Assembly: GCA_030849465.1 (NCBI GenBank) | Contig: JARVLF010000015.1 | Span: 1,054,001-1,118,000 of the forward strand | From: Moesziomyces globuligerus | Lineage: Eukaryota > Basidiomycota > Ustilaginomycetes > Ustilaginales > Ustilaginaceae | Reading direction: 5' to 3' | DNA length: 64,000 nt | Shown here: piece by piece, positions 46,642 to 56,966 of the stretch | How positions within the stretch are numbered: position 1 is the first letter of the stretch | Layout: each line of letters opens with the position of its first letter | Notes under the pieces: model-generated | Database searches by the model: none | What the model was told of the DNA's origin: nothing | The model's input: the letters and a program-made list of their open reading frames with translations, nothing else | Program-made: the position numbers and the translations under genes

Positions 46642-48894
46642 ATGAGTGCTACTCGGGATCAGCCAAGCTCACGCATACCGCTCAGCGTCAAGAACACATC
46701 CACACAAGGCGCTCAGGCTCGCGATATCTCGCTGCTGCGCAAGCCAGCTGCTCAGCAAGCGCTTCGCGGATCCCTCATTACGGCAGCCAGCGGCCTTCCT
46801 CGTCCTCGCTCGACCGCATCCACAGTGCCCCACTTTGTCTCGCGCTCACATCTCGGTGTGGACCGCTCGAATCAGGAAAACACCCTCCCACAACATGGCA
46901 CTGCTACCCCCAAGAAACGCGCGATCCCTATCGACGAATCACATGTGCGCAATGTCGTCTTGGATAGTCCAAGCAAGCGAAGTCGATCCTCTCGGACTGG
47001 CACCGATAGCAGCAATGCCGAACAAAGCGTAGGCGGCGCCCTTGCGACCGACCTCAACGGCATCCGAGTCCACGACGCGCGCAAAACGTCACAGCCCTCC
47101 CATGGCGCTGTTTCGCTGGCTCGCGCTCGACCCTCGCAGCAGTCTCCCGCACTGGCGCCCGCCACCTCCGTCAAGACGAATCGGAAAGTCCAGGAGCCCT
47201 CTCAAGAGCTTGCACAAGAGGCTCGTAGAAGGCAGACCGAGAACGAGATCTGGCGTCAAAAGTACATCCGAGCTTTTCCCAACTTCATCTTCCACTTCGA
47301 CTCCGTCGACGATTCCTCGGCAAGAAAATACGGCAACCTCATCCAGAAGCTCGGCGGTCATGTCGACCAATTCTTCTCGCGGCGTGTCACACATGTCATC
47401 ACCACGCGTCAGGTCCCCGACGAGCATGCTCCCGAAGAACCCAGCGCCCCTGTTGCCGGCAACAATGGCGAGCGATCGTCAGCGCAGAAGCTGTTCCGTC
47501 CCAGCTTCCTCGCCTCGCGTGCCGCCTCGACCAAGGCTGGCAGCAATGCGAGTCGTGCTCGCCCTATTCCACTCTTCTCCGAGCGCAACCCGTTGCAGGA
47601 TCGACCCAAGGTTCAGTACAGCCCGCACGACATGTTGGTCAAGGCGCAATCCTTCGGCATGCGCATCTGGCAGCTGGAGAAACTCCAGAATGTCGTCATG
47701 CGCTTGCTCAAGCTCTCGGTTCGCGATTTCGAAGGTCCCACGAGGCAGGATCTCTCCAAGATGCTCGAGAAGGAAAAGGTCTATGGCACCACCGAGCGTG
47801 ACCCGACCACGGCGCGGTCGACCTTCCACTACTTTGACAAGGCTTCAGCATTCGTCCTGGTGGAAGATGCGACGATGGAGCATCGCCCGGTCATGTTCTT
47901 CGAGTACACGTACACGGAGGAGGACAAAGCGAGCGACATTCAGCCTCCCTGGCCTGTTGTGTACGGCGAAACACCAGGACGCTGTCCTTTCACCTACTAT
48001 CCACCCAGACCCATCGCTCCGAAGCCGCAAGACGGAGATGACGGCGTAGCCCACCGACTGGGCGTGCAGCAGAGCCTGCGGCGCGCCGTGTCGCTCAACA
48101 ATATGGTTCGCTCAAATCTCGGACCTGCGATGCGTCCTCAGGCGGCACTCCTGGGCGCGGTCGACGCGAGGCGCCAGGAGAACCCGATGGCTTCAGGCAA
48201 CAGCGTCTCGATCACGTCGAACATCGCCTCGACTACCTCGAACATCTTCACAGATCAGCAGACGGGCGCCACTGTGGGGCTGCCGCAGAACCGTCGCGTC
48301 GCCGAGCTGAATCGACGTGTGCACATGTCGAATGCATACAGCCGTCCCTCGCGCATGCTCAACGCAAGTCCCGCGAGCGTGCTACCTGGCAGCACTGCCA
48401 GCGGGCTTGGCCTGCACCGGGACGGAGGCAGTGGTGCGACTGTGAGTCCCGCTGCGCAGCGCGGCGCGGGCGAGTCGGGGGGTACCGTGCGTCGGATGCT
48501 TGGGCTGGAAGACAAGGAGGCTCGGCGCGGAGGCGTTGTGCTGGGCAACCCGCTGCAGCGCAGCGCGAGCACGAGCGCGGTCGATCGACCGCCGTCGGCC
48601 AAGAGGCCCGGTTACTGCGAGAACTGCCGTGTCAAGTACGAAGACTTCACCGAGCACATCTTCGACCGCAGACACCGCAAGTTTGCCACCAACGAGGCGC
48701 ACTTTGTCGACATTGACGCGCTCATCATGCGCGTCCAGCGGCCCGTCCGCTCCGTGTCGGACGACGAGCTGTCGTCGGGCTTCTTGCAGTTTGAGGCGAT
48801 CCCGTCGTCGCAGCCCGAGGAGAACGTTGCGTATCCGGACTCGGAGGGCAGCCTCTCTGCCGGCTCGCCTGACCCGGAAGACGACGTGGCCTGA
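46642..48894 (+). CDS. DBF4: Dbf4-like regulatory subunit of the Cdc7 replication kinase
   Basis: Activates Cdc7 to phosphorylate MCM helicase at replication origins. The ATG at 46642 (MSATRDQPSS) gives 750 aa in one exon; the frame before it lacks an ATG. All three Dbf4 motifs are visible in order. Motif N is a BRCT-like segment at about 200-258 (WRQKYIRAFPNFIFHFDSV...IQKLGGHVDQFFSRRVTHVITT). Motif M is at about 400-430 (AFVLVEDATMEHRPVMFFEYTY). Motif C is a CCHH zinc finger at about 656-690 (GYCENCRVKYEDFTEHIFDRRHRKFA). A further helix near 330-350 (DMLVKAQSFGMRIWQLEKLQNVVMRLL) is typical of fungal Dfp1/Him1/Dbf4. The N-terminus is Ser/Arg-rich and probably regulatory. Converges on the borealin-like gene. 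Confidence 0.93.
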   Translation: MSATRDQPSSRIPLSVKNTSTQGAQARDISLLRKPAAQQALRGSLITAASGLPRPRSTASTVPHFVSRSHLGVDRSNQENTLPQHGTATPKKRAIPIDESHVRNVVLDSPSKRSRSSRTGTDSSNAEQSVGGALATDLNGIRVHDARKTSQPSHGAVSLARARPSQQSPALAPATSVKTNRKVQEPSQELAQEARRRQTENEIWRQKYIRAFPNFIFHFDSVDDSSARKYGNLIQKLGGHVDQFFSRRVTHVITTRQVPDEHAPEEPSAPVAGNNGERSSAQKLFRPSFLASRAASTKAGSNASRARPIPLFSERNPLQDRPKVQYSPHDMLVKAQSFGMRIWQLEKLQNVVMRLLKLSVRDFEGPTRQDLSKMLEKEKVYGTTERDPTTARSTFHYFDKASAFVLVEDATMEHRPVMFFEYTYTEEDKASDIQPPWPVVYGETPGRCPFTYYPPRPIAPKPQDGDDGVAHRLGVQQSLRRAVSLNNMVRSNLGPAMRPQAALLGAVDARRQENPMASGNSVSITSNIASTTSNIFTDQQTGATVGLPQNRRVAELNRRVHMSNAYSRPSRMLNASPASVLPGSTASGLGLHRDGGSGATVSPAAQRGAGESGGTVRRMLGLEDKEARRGGVVLGNPLQRSASTSAVDRPPSAKRPGYCENCRVKYEDFTEHIFDRRHRKFATNEAHFVDIDALIMRVQRPVRSVSDDELSSGFLQFEAIPSSQPEENVAYPDSEGSLSAGSPDPEDDVA

Positions 48895-49261
48895 GAGGCG
48901 AAGCTGCAGAGATCCCCGCGAGCTTCCGCATCGCGTGTATGCACAACCCATGGATCTACCGCGCGTTCGGCGGAAGGCCAGCCCAACGACCCTCACTCAA
49001 TCACTCGCATTCACAATCAACACATCCGTCGCTCACCCCATCCGCAGATCCTTTCCCCCTTTCCCTCTCCCTGCATCGTCCATTGTGTCTCTTGCCATTG
49101 TTGTCGCACTTCAAGCCAAGCAATTCCACGTGTGTTTTCATCGACCTGTCGAGCCGCATGGGGTTCAAAGAGAGATGGGCAGGATCCGGGTATGATTGCA
49201 GCGAGCGAAAGCGGGACGATGGAGGTGACTGGAAAGCGATGGAAGCAGCGCGGAAGGACGG
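48895..49261. other. Short intergenic between convergent genes
   Basis: 367 bp between the stops of DBF4 (plus) and the borealin-like gene (minus). CT-rich on the plus strand; presumably both polyadenylation regions. No gene seen. Confidence 0.4.
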
Positions 49262-50341
49262 TTAGGCGAACGAGACGGGGCGGACGGTGCCGTCTTCGCC
49301 GATGATGCCGCAGATGGGGGAGCCGTTGATGCTGAGCCACTGGATGACTTCGCCGGGACGGGCCATGCGTGGTTTGGGCGTCTGGAGCGCTTCCTTGGGC
49401 AATTCCGGTTGGAAGGTGGCCAGACTGGGAGCGGGTTTGGACGTCGAGGATGGTAGTGGTGAGGTGGGTGGTGCTGCTGCCGAAGCACGTGTGGCTCGAA
49501 GGCTGGGTTTGGTGGTGCGTGTTGTTGTTTTCTGGCGACTTGCGGTCGAGGAAGCTTTGGTGGCAGCAGTGCGCGAGGCAGGTGCTGAGGCCGTGGCATT
49601 GACGATGCGTGCAGCTTTGGAATTGCGGTCTTCGGCTTTGCTCGCTGCCTCGTCGTCCTTCTTGCTACGTTTGGACTTGACGGGGGAGCGGTCCTCCCTA
49701 ATCTGGTCCCACTCTTCCTGCGTCTCTTTGAGATGTTGAACCGGAGCGCGTCCCATGAAAGCATGAATGTCGGCGCCATACTCATCGATAAAGTCACCCA
49801 AGGTGAGCTCGCGCACCGCTCGGGGAATGCGTTCAATCGCCAACCGCATGCGTGTCATCGACGACTGCACCGACATCTCGAGCGAGGCTCGTAGCCGAGA
49901 CATGCGAGCTTGACACTCCAAGTCATAGTTCTGCAGGCACGCCTGCACCTGGCTCTCTGGCAGACGCTTCTTGCTGGGAGAAGATGGTACTGGTGTGGTC
50001 GGGCGCGATTCCGTAGACTGCTTCTCCACATCCACGTCTTGCACCACCTTCTTTCTGCCGCGTTTCGACTTGGCGGGTTTCGATGCTGCCGCCTTGCTTG
50101 CAGCGCCCTGTGATTGTGGAAGCTGATCTGCCGGACTGGAGTCGTTGCTGTTGTTTGCGTTGCGTTCTCCAAGCACCTTCTTGGGCACAGCAGCGCTCTT
50201 GGATGACTTGGACTTGGTGTCAGCACCGCCATCGGACGCTTGTACATTTTCGTCAAAGACAATGTCGGAAGATGCCGCTTTCGATGATGGTTTTGTGCTG
50301 CGTGTCGAGCGAGTCGAGCGGGTCGCCTTCTTGACCGGCAT
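49262..50341 (-). CDS. Borealin/Nbl1-like chromosomal passenger complex protein
   Basis: The ATG at 50341 (MPVKKATRSTRS) gives 359 aa. The frame before it has no ATG. A basic, Ser/Thr-rich N-terminus with RST repeats and SP/TP sites leads to a helical domain at about 132-190: QACLQNYDLECQARMSRLRASLEMSVQSS..., then RLAIERIPRAVRELTLGDFIDEYG. This copies the borealin/Nbl1 pattern, in which a long helix with E-x-R-x-x-x-L is followed by a LP/IP-x-x-x-R-E-L/M turn and binds survivin/Bir1 and INCENP/Sli15. The extreme C-terminus (RPGEVIQWLSINGSPICGII) resembles the short conserved end of borealins. Length is close to animal borealin (280 aa) and much longer than yeast Nbl1 (73 aa). The role at centromeres is by analogy. 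Confidence 0.78.
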   Translation of the reverse strand: MPVKKATRSTRSTRSTKPSSKAASSDIVFDENVQASDGGADTKSKSSKSAAVPKKVLGERNANNSNDSSPADQLPQSQGAASKAAASKPAKSKRGRKKVVQDVDVEKQSTESRPTTPVPSSPSKKRLPESQVQACLQNYDLECQARMSRLRASLEMSVQSSMTRMRLAIERIPRAVRELTLGDFIDEYGADIHAFMGRAPVQHLKETQEEWDQIREDRSPVKSKRSKKDDEAASKAEDRNSKAARIVNATASAPASRTAATKASSTASRQKTTTRTTKPSLRATRASAAAPPTSPLPSSTSKPAPSLATFQPELPKEALQTPKPRMARPGEVIQWLSINGSPICGIIGEDGTVRPVSFA

Positions 50342-51009
50342 GCTGAGTGGAGCTGCGATGCGTGACAAACACAAGTGCTAACCTCTCCGTGCAGGTTGTA
50401 ATGGTCTATGATCACAGCAATTGGTCCATAAGGCAGTCCGTGTGAGTCGGTTGCGAAGTTGAAGAAGCGCAGAAGCGATGTGGATGGACGTCGAGAGCAT
50501 CTAGGCGCTGAGGAGCAAGAGGTTCGCTTACCTTGACCTCTGTGAGATCACCGTTGCCGATGCACACTCGCAACGCACGCTGTTGGCGTGTTTCTGAAAT
50601 GCAACACCGCGACGCGGCGCAGCCATTCACGTGATTTTGGTATTGGCTGGCCCGAATCGCAAAGTGGAGGTTTTTTGTAGGCAATGTGAATGTTCTCAAC
50701 ACGAGTTACAGCAGCCATAGCGTTTCTCGTATCGATGTGAACGGCCTGCCAAGCTAAGGGACCGCGGCAAAGGAGCTTGCAAAGACGATGATCAACTTTG
50801 AAAGGAGAGCGACCGCCGAAGCTCTTGTATCGAGCTGGATGGACTGGCACGACTTGAACAGGCACGACTCGATGATGGGAGACAAAGCCAGGTTTCCGCA
50901 CAAATCCGCTTCACTTTACTCAAAAGGCCAAAGGTGACACAGCTTTTGCGTGATTATGAGCACGACTCAATGCATAGATACATAGCTCCTTTTCGGAAGA
51001 TGCATGGCA
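50342..51009. other. Intergenic, no gene seen
   Basis: 668 bp between two minus-strand genes. Short open frames only; no RNA gene signature found. Confidence 0.4.
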
Positions 51010-53841
51010 TCAGTTGACGCTTGCAGACTGCTGCGAGTTGCCGAGGTTGCCATAGGTGCCCGGTCCGACGCCAAATCGTCGCTGGAACTGGATGAGCTCG
51101 CGCGTAAGCTCCTCCATGAGGCGCATACTGAGCGGCAGCGGTTGCTGGCGGCTCCGAGAGCCTACCGACTGCGCCTCTTGCTTCTCGCTATCCGCGTTCT
51201 GTTCCGTTGCCGGCTCCGCGGGGGTTGCTGTCGCATCCGCGGCATCGTTCTGCATCGCTTCGGCTTCCATCGCAGCCTCTTCCTCCATCTCCTCGACGTA
51301 CGGAGGCATGACTCCAAGCAGCTTCATGCGCTTCTCGCGCTCGACCGCCTCGATCTGACTCCTGGTGACGTATTCGCCAATGTTGCGGACGCGCTTGCGC
51401 ATCTCACCTAAAGTCATGCGGCGGCTCGGGAAGCGCACCTTGGTGGATGACTCAATCGACGACAGCACGTGGAACGGCGTCGGGACGGAACCGGATGCTG
51501 GCGGTGACGGCACCGAGCTACCCGAACCGCTCGAGGAACCCTTTCTGTCCAATCCAGCTCCACCGTTTCCAGCTTCATCGCCCGAAGCGAATCCTGAAGA
51601 CTTGCCCATCCCATTGCGATGGCCAGATCCTGGAAGCAGGTAGGCGAGGTGGGTGAGGTGCTCGGGCAGTCCCCACTGCGTCGTCGAGCCAGCGTGCATG
51701 CCGCGCCCCGAAGAGCTCGAAGAGTCTCCTGGCGCGGGGGTTCCTAGTTGGCCGCCATTGTCGCGCACAGCCGCACGGCGGGCGTGTTCCGCCCTGCCCT
51801 TGCTCGGACTCGGGCTAGGCGAGTGTGATGTGAGGTTGGACGTCGAACTGGTCCCTGCCTTCGGGCCGTTGGCGGACGCAAGCGCGCTGCGATCCTTGTT
51901 GCGATACGTGTACTGATTCGGATGGCGTGGCTTGGAAGAAGAAGCCTCGGCGGTGGCCGAAGCTTCACGCACAGTGTACTGGTTGTTGCCCTTCTTCTTC
52001 TTGCTCTTATCCCGCGTCGATGCGGCCAGGTGCTCGGCGGCCACCACGCCATCGTCTTCCTCCATCTCGGCATCGCCGTCATGATCGTGAACGCCACTGG
52101 CGCTCATGCGTCGTCGCTTGGATGCGTCCGCCGCCGCCGAGGCCGACTCATCACCACCAGCGCCTATCTCGGGCGTCTCTGCCGAGCTGTCGTTCGGGTC
52201 GTCTGGAAGGCCGCGCTTGCGCTTCTTGCCGCCCTTGCGGTCGTCCTGGCCGTCCCAGCCCTCACCGTCGGCGAGCAGACCGGGAGGGATTGGTTCCCAT
52301 CCAGAGTAAGCCGAGTCTCGGCTGTTCATCGTGCTTCGCCTCTTCGGACTCTTGGGCGCCTCTTTGCTGGCATCGTTGCGCGCGTGGGCTCCGCCCTTGC
52401 GGTCGCGAGAGTTGTAGGCGACGGCTGCCGCGGCCGCTTCTGCAGCCTGCGTCCTGCGTGCATTTTCCTGCGCAAGCAACGCGATGGCGTCCTTGGCTTC
52501 CTTGAGCTCGCGAGCAGAGTATTTCGCGCCCTTGCCGTTGCTTTTCTTGGCGGCCTTGGGCAGGAGGCCGAGAGACCGCAAGAGTGGGATGTGGAGCTCG
52601 GGGCGGCACTGCTCGCAGAAGTAGACGTCGGGGCAGTCCTCCTCGACTTGCATGCCCATGCACACGCAGTGCTGCCAGCATTTGCACGTCTCGCATTGGA
52701 TCATCAGCCCGACGTTCTCGTCCGCGCTGCCACAGACACAGCGGGTGACGCCTTCATCGCCACCTTCCTCGCCGTCTGCATCAGCCTCGTCCGCATTTGC
52801 GAATTCGACTTCGCCTTCTTCCGGCTGCCCTTCGTGATTGTTGCCCTCACCGACTTCTTGCGAGGTTTCCTCTTGAGCTTCGAGACCGTGGTCGTTTTCC
52901 GTCTCGATTTTGGTGTCCGCGTCCCCATTCGCCGTCACCGCGGCTTCGTTGTGCGCCGTTGCCGGCGAACCGTTCGTGCTTGGATTGTCGCCCGCGGCGT
53001 CTGCAACGGGCTCGGCATTATCGTCACCGACGGTGCCGTCCTTCGTATCGCCTGCCTCATCGTATTCGTGTGAGACTGCTTGCAACGAAGTTGTGTCCGT
53101 GTCAGGTTCGGTCTTAGGTATGCGCGCTTTGGGGTCGGGGGAGGCACCTGGGCCGCGCCGCGAACGGCGAGGGCCAAGCGCATCGTCGGCACCATCGCCG
53201 AAGGAGCCAAGTCCGAGCTGAGCAAGCTCCTTACTGGCCGGAGTTCCCTTTGGATGAGCGTTCTCGCGACCGTTGGTGCCAGCGCTTGCGGATTCTGGAG
53301 CGTCTTCGGGGGCGGAAGACGCAGCCACTTGCTCGTTTCCCTCACTGGCGTCCTGACCGGCGCCGGTTGCCTCAGCGCCGCTTTGCGGAGCATCTGCATC
53401 GTTAGGAGTGGCCGTGGAGCCGGATGGATCGATCGTCTGCGCGGCATCAGCGTTCTCATCCTTGGCAGGCTCGAGCTCGTCACTGGTACGCTTAGAGCCA
53501 TTTGATCTGCCACGCGAAATCCTGCCGCCCTTCTTGGACTTGCTGGAAGACTTTTTGGACGGCGACGAGGTGGTGGCCTTGTCGTCCGAGCCGGATGATC
53601 CGCGCGAGGCGGCGTCGTCGTTAGCGGATTCGGCGGCAGGTTGTGTTTCTGAGCTCTCTGGCTCTGCAGTTTCCGACTTCTCAGTTGTGGCGACTACATC
53701 CGCCGCGTGAGCGTCAGACTCTTCTGTCTTGAGGGAGTCGGCAGCTTCGTGTGTCTGCAGCTCGGACGAGTCAGCTGCGGCAGCGTCCGGCGCTTTTGCG
53801 TCCGCCTCAGACGACTCGGCCTTGTTGTGCCTGCCTGCCAT
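51010..53841 (-). CDS. PHD-finger protein resembling Cti6 (Rpd3 histone deacetylase complex)
   Basis: Single exon, 943 aa, ATG at 53841. A very acidic, Ala/Ser/Glu-rich N-terminus (1-365) precedes one PHD finger at about 366-413 with the Cys4-His-Cys3 ligands Cys368, 370, 383, 386, His391, Cys394, 409 and 412 (TRCVCG...MIQCETCKCWQHCVCMG...YFCEQCRPE). A Lys/Ala-rich helix follows. Two short tracts end in NQYTVREAS and NQYTYRNKD. The conserved C-terminal block (TKVRFPSRRMTLGEMRKRVRNIGEYVTRSQIEAVEREKRMKLLG, about 800-845) matches the shape of fungal Cti6 proteins. In yeast Cti6 uses its PHD finger to place Rpd3L on methylated H3K4 chromatin. The name is an inference from this two-part architecture; the PHD finger is certain. 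Confidence 0.85.
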   Translation of the reverse strand: MAGRHNKAESSEADAKAPDAAAADSSELQTHEAADSLKTEESDAHAADVVATTEKSETAEPESSETQPAAESANDDAASRGSSGSDDKATTSSPSKKSSSKSKKGGRISRGRSNGSKRTSDELEPAKDENADAAQTIDPSGSTATPNDADAPQSGAEATGAGQDASEGNEQVAASSAPEDAPESASAGTNGRENAHPKGTPASKELAQLGLGSFGDGADDALGPRRSRRGPGASPDPKARIPKTEPDTDTTSLQAVSHEYDEAGDTKDGTVGDDNAEPVADAAGDNPSTNGSPATAHNEAAVTANGDADTKIETENDHGLEAQEETSQEVGEGNNHEGQPEEGEVEFANADEADADGEEGGDEGVTRCVCGSADENVGLMIQCETCKCWQHCVCMGMQVEEDCPDVYFCEQCRPELHIPLLRSLGLLPKAAKKSNGKGAKYSARELKEAKDAIALLAQENARRTQAAEAAAAAVAYNSRDRKGGAHARNDASKEAPKSPKRRSTMNSRDSAYSGWEPIPPGLLADGEGWDGQDDRKGGKKRKRGLPDDPNDSSAETPEIGAGGDESASAAADASKRRRMSASGVHDHDGDAEMEEDDGVVAAEHLAASTRDKSKKKKGNNQYTVREASATAEASSSKPRHPNQYTYRNKDRSALASANGPKAGTSSTSNLTSHSPSPSPSKGRAEHARRAAVRDNGGQLGTPAPGDSSSSSGRGMHAGSTTQWGLPEHLTHLAYLLPGSGHRNGMGKSSGFASGDEAGNGGAGLDRKGSSSGSGSSVPSPPASGSVPTPFHVLSSIESSTKVRFPSRRMTLGEMRKRVRNIGEYVTRSQIEAVEREKRMKLLGVMPPYVEEMEEEAAMEAEAMQNDAADATATPAEPATEQNADSEKQEAQSVGSRSRQQPLPLSMRLMEELTRELIQFQRRFGVGPGTYGNLGNSQQSASVN

Positions 53842-54841
53842 GATGCTGTGAGGCGCTCAAGAGAGCGGATGCGTAGGAGAGCGAGCCGGGAAAAGTGTCG
53901 GGAGGTGATGCGGATCAGAAAAGTGCCTGATTTCAGAGCAGTGGTGGAAGGCGTGCTCGGACGTGGTGATCTCACGGCGCCAGGCTGGAGGTGGATGGTG
54001 AGGAGCGCCGAGCGATTCTGGAGGTGACAAGGGTGAAGCGGGGTAAAGGCGTGCGTGAGGAGGAAGGCGAGCAGGTGAAGGCAGCCTAAGCGACGAGAGC
54101 TAAGGTGGCGGAGAAGGTGATGGATGCAGCGAAGTCGGTCGTAGGCGCAGCGGCTGCCGATAGCAAGATCCGAACCGGATGCGGACGGCGGTTGATCATG
54201 CAAGTGAGAGGGGATGGCTCTGGTGGAGATGCATGGACATGATGGAGTGGAGCAAGATGGCGAGCAGCATCAAGGAGCGATGCGGGCTGCGGGCCTCAGA
54301 GGACGGCAAGCGGAACTTGCCGACCAGGCGAGCAACCACGAAAGGCGAGGATGCGTCTCGTGCAGCGATGCTCAGTGCGAATTCGAGCGAGCGAGCGAGC
54401 GAGCCAACCTGCCTGGCTCGCCAGCCCCGCCCAACTCGGTTTGGAACCAGAGAATCACAAATCTCAGCTGAACCCAACTCCGGCAGCTGGACGGCGGCAA
54501 GGCAGAAGAATTAGCAGCGGCCGCAGAGCTCATCTACGCGTCTGGGCTGGTCTGACCGTCGCAGCCAAGCAAGCCCACTGCCGGCTGGCGTCCGGGTCGA
54601 CTGGAAATTTGGATCGGGCAGGCAGATCGATTCTGCTTGCATGTTTCTTCTTCCTCCCTAACACGAAGAAATTGAGCGTCGGCCTCGACAGCCTCCAATC
54701 CCTCTTGGATCGACTTGGACGCCTGGTGGGCCAGGATCAAGATCGCATCACTGAGATTCACGCACAGTCACAATGAATTACACGCCAGATGGATTGCAAA
54801 AGAAACAAGAAACAAGAACATGACAATGATAGTCGGATGTC
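53842..54841. other. 1.0-kb intergenic, no gene seen
   Basis: Upstream of the PHD gene and downstream of the aldolase-like gene, both on the minus strand. Contains an imperfect GAGC/GAGCGA short repeat (about 54383-54404). No convincing coding frame. Confidence 0.4.
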
Positions 54842-56074
54842 TCACTCCTTCCAGGCGCCCTTGTCGAGGCGAGCAATGGTGTCGAAGTAGACTGAGGCCT
54901 GGAAGGCCAAGGCCTGGTCGCTGCCCACCTGTCGGCGCGTGAATTCGGCCTCCTCGTGGCCGATGACGATGGGCTGAAGCGATGCAAGCGTGACAAACAG
55001 AATGGAGATGTGAAAGTAAGGTGAGTGTGTGCCCGTAAGATGATGTGTGACAGGGATGTCAGGACGCGAAATGAAGCCGAAGAGCGGTCACAACGTACCT
55101 TGATGCCCCGAGCCGCAGCTGCTGCCTCGGAAAGAAGCATAACCTGGCAGTGCTTCTCCAGAAGAATGCTGAGGTGGTATAAGGACGAGAGTCAGTATAG
55201 GCCAAGTTGGTGATGCAATGAGAAAGACCTCGAACGGGAACTTACAAGTAGCCGACAGCTGCCTCGATCGAGGTACCCGCCGAGAGAATGCCGTGGTTCT
55301 GCAGGACCAGCGCGCGATTCTTGTCTCCGAGCGCATTGGCAATGTTGTCGCCTTCCTCATCGGCAAGGACCACACCGCCAAAGTTCTCATACAGCGCACA
55401 CTGGTTGTAGAAGGCGCAGCTGTCCTGTGTCGTGATTTCGACTGTGAAAATATCAAAGATGCCAAGGCGTCAGTCTCTGAGTATCTCGAGCTCTCGAGAA
55501 GCTTCATTTGGCCACCTACTGTTCCTGCCGAGCGTGGACCAGGCCTTGCCGTGGATCGAGTGAGAGTGGCAAGCGGCGTCCAGGTCGGGACGGGCAGTGT
55601 GGATGGCGTGGTGGATGGCGAAGGCGGCCTGGTTGTAGATCATCCTCTCGGGACGACCACCGTCGACGATGCTTCCGTCAGGACCAATGAGGAGGAGATC
55701 GGAAACGGTCATGAAGCGGAAAGGCACACCGAAGGGGTTGACCCAGAAGTGATCCTTCAGGATAGGGTCGCGGAAAGTCAAGTGGCCGGCGACGCCTTCT
55801 TCAAAGCCGAGCATGCCAAACACACGGAATGCCTGGGCAAGCCTCTCCTTGCGACCACGGCGTTCATCTTCGGGCGTATCGTAGGTGACGGGCTGGCGGT
55901 TCGGAGCAGATACAGGAGCGCGTCAGAATGTCTGCAGGTGCCGAGCGGCCATCACGGCGGCTGAATCGGATCGATGCTTACCTTTGGGTACTTGAACTTG
56001 GGAGCGCCCTTTTGGACCTCCTTGGCGCCAGTCTCGGACGAAGGCACGTTCTCGGTAGCGGTGGGAGGCGACAT
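54842..56074 (-). CDS. Class II aldolase/adducin domain protein, five exons
   Basis: Exons are 56074-55982, 55892-55520, 55441-55246, 55168-55099 and 54973-54842. Introns are short (78-125 nt) and GT-AG, and the reading frame is continuous at every junction (287 aa). Start MSPPTATENVPSS, then KYPKPVTYDTPEDERRGRKERLAQAFRVFGMLGFEEGVAGHLTFRD, the usual beginning of this fold. Candidate zinc-binding His residues lie in ACHSHSIHGKAW (about 141-152) and in LQNHGILS (about 201-208). Family members are metal-dependent lyases of sugar phosphates, but many fungal ones have no known substrate, and adducin-type members lack activity. It ends in ALAFQASVYFDTIARLDKGAWKE. Presumably cytosolic. Four introns in 1.2 kb contrast with the mostly intron-poor neighbours. 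Confidence 0.93.
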
Positions 56075-56966
56075 GGTGTAGAACAGCTTTCTGCTTGTTG
56101 ATGGAGTTGAGTGTGGACGGAGGAAGGTGGCGAGGTGGAAGGGGAGCGACTGAGGATAGGGGTATTTAGTCAGGATCGGAGGCGAGCGAGACTAGCGGAA
56201 GGACCGAAGCGCCTGACTCCCAGACAAGTGGGTCGGTGTCATTGCACTGACTCTGTTGCCGCCACTGGGGGATGGGGCCGAAGGGTCCCACGGTGCGACA
56301 AGTTCGCACGCCTCTCGCTGCTGTTCAAGCAGAGGCTGCTGCATTGAAAGCACTGCAGTCCTTGCCGGTCCAATCCTGTGCCGTGTATTTTGCCGCTCGG
56401 ACCTGGGCAGAGCCAGCAGCGGCGAACCGAAGCTCCGGGCGACGCCACTCTCAGCGCACCAGCTGACCGTGTAGCTCAGGCCGAGCTCGCCTTAGTCCAC
56501 TAAGTCAGGTTAGATTTGGGGATGGGCGCGGGTGGGTGTGCCACACCGAAATGCGGGGAAGTTGACTCGCGCAGCTCGGCTTTGCCGATAGGGCCCACGC
56601 AATTTCTGGCAATTTAGCTCTCCCACACACAGCCGCCATAGGGGAAATTCTCATCGCCGCGCCGCAACGACTCTTGGCCAAGCCAAACTCAAGCCAAAGA
56701 GAGTGGGAGGGAGAAAGCCAACATTGCCACGCCTGGCACGCTATGATTTTCACCGTTCAAAACGCCGACAACCGCAGGGTCACCGGAACTCGGAATTGCA
56801 TGCCAACATGTGCGGAAGTTGCGTGGAGGGCTGCGTTCGGTTTGTGCTTTTCGCACCTTCGCTCGACTCCGTTCCCATCGGCGGTTGCATCCCACCCACC
56901 ATCGGCGGTCGCAGTTCATCAACAGTTGCGCCACAGCGAACATCCGGACGAGCAATTGCGCCCAAC
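56075..56966. promoter_or_regulatory. Shared upstream region of divergent aldolase-like and small coiled-coil genes
   Basis: 0.9-kb divergent intergenic region. The open frame of the downstream gene extends back to about 56703 but the conserved-looking part begins at the ATG 56967. No TATA element obvious near either start. No further gene seen. Confidence 0.4.

Noticed and set aside
51922..53073. 383-codon frame antisense to the PHD gene
   Set aside because: Hydrophobic Val/Leu/Ala-rich translation is the complement of Glu/Ala/Asp-rich coding sequence, not a membrane protein.
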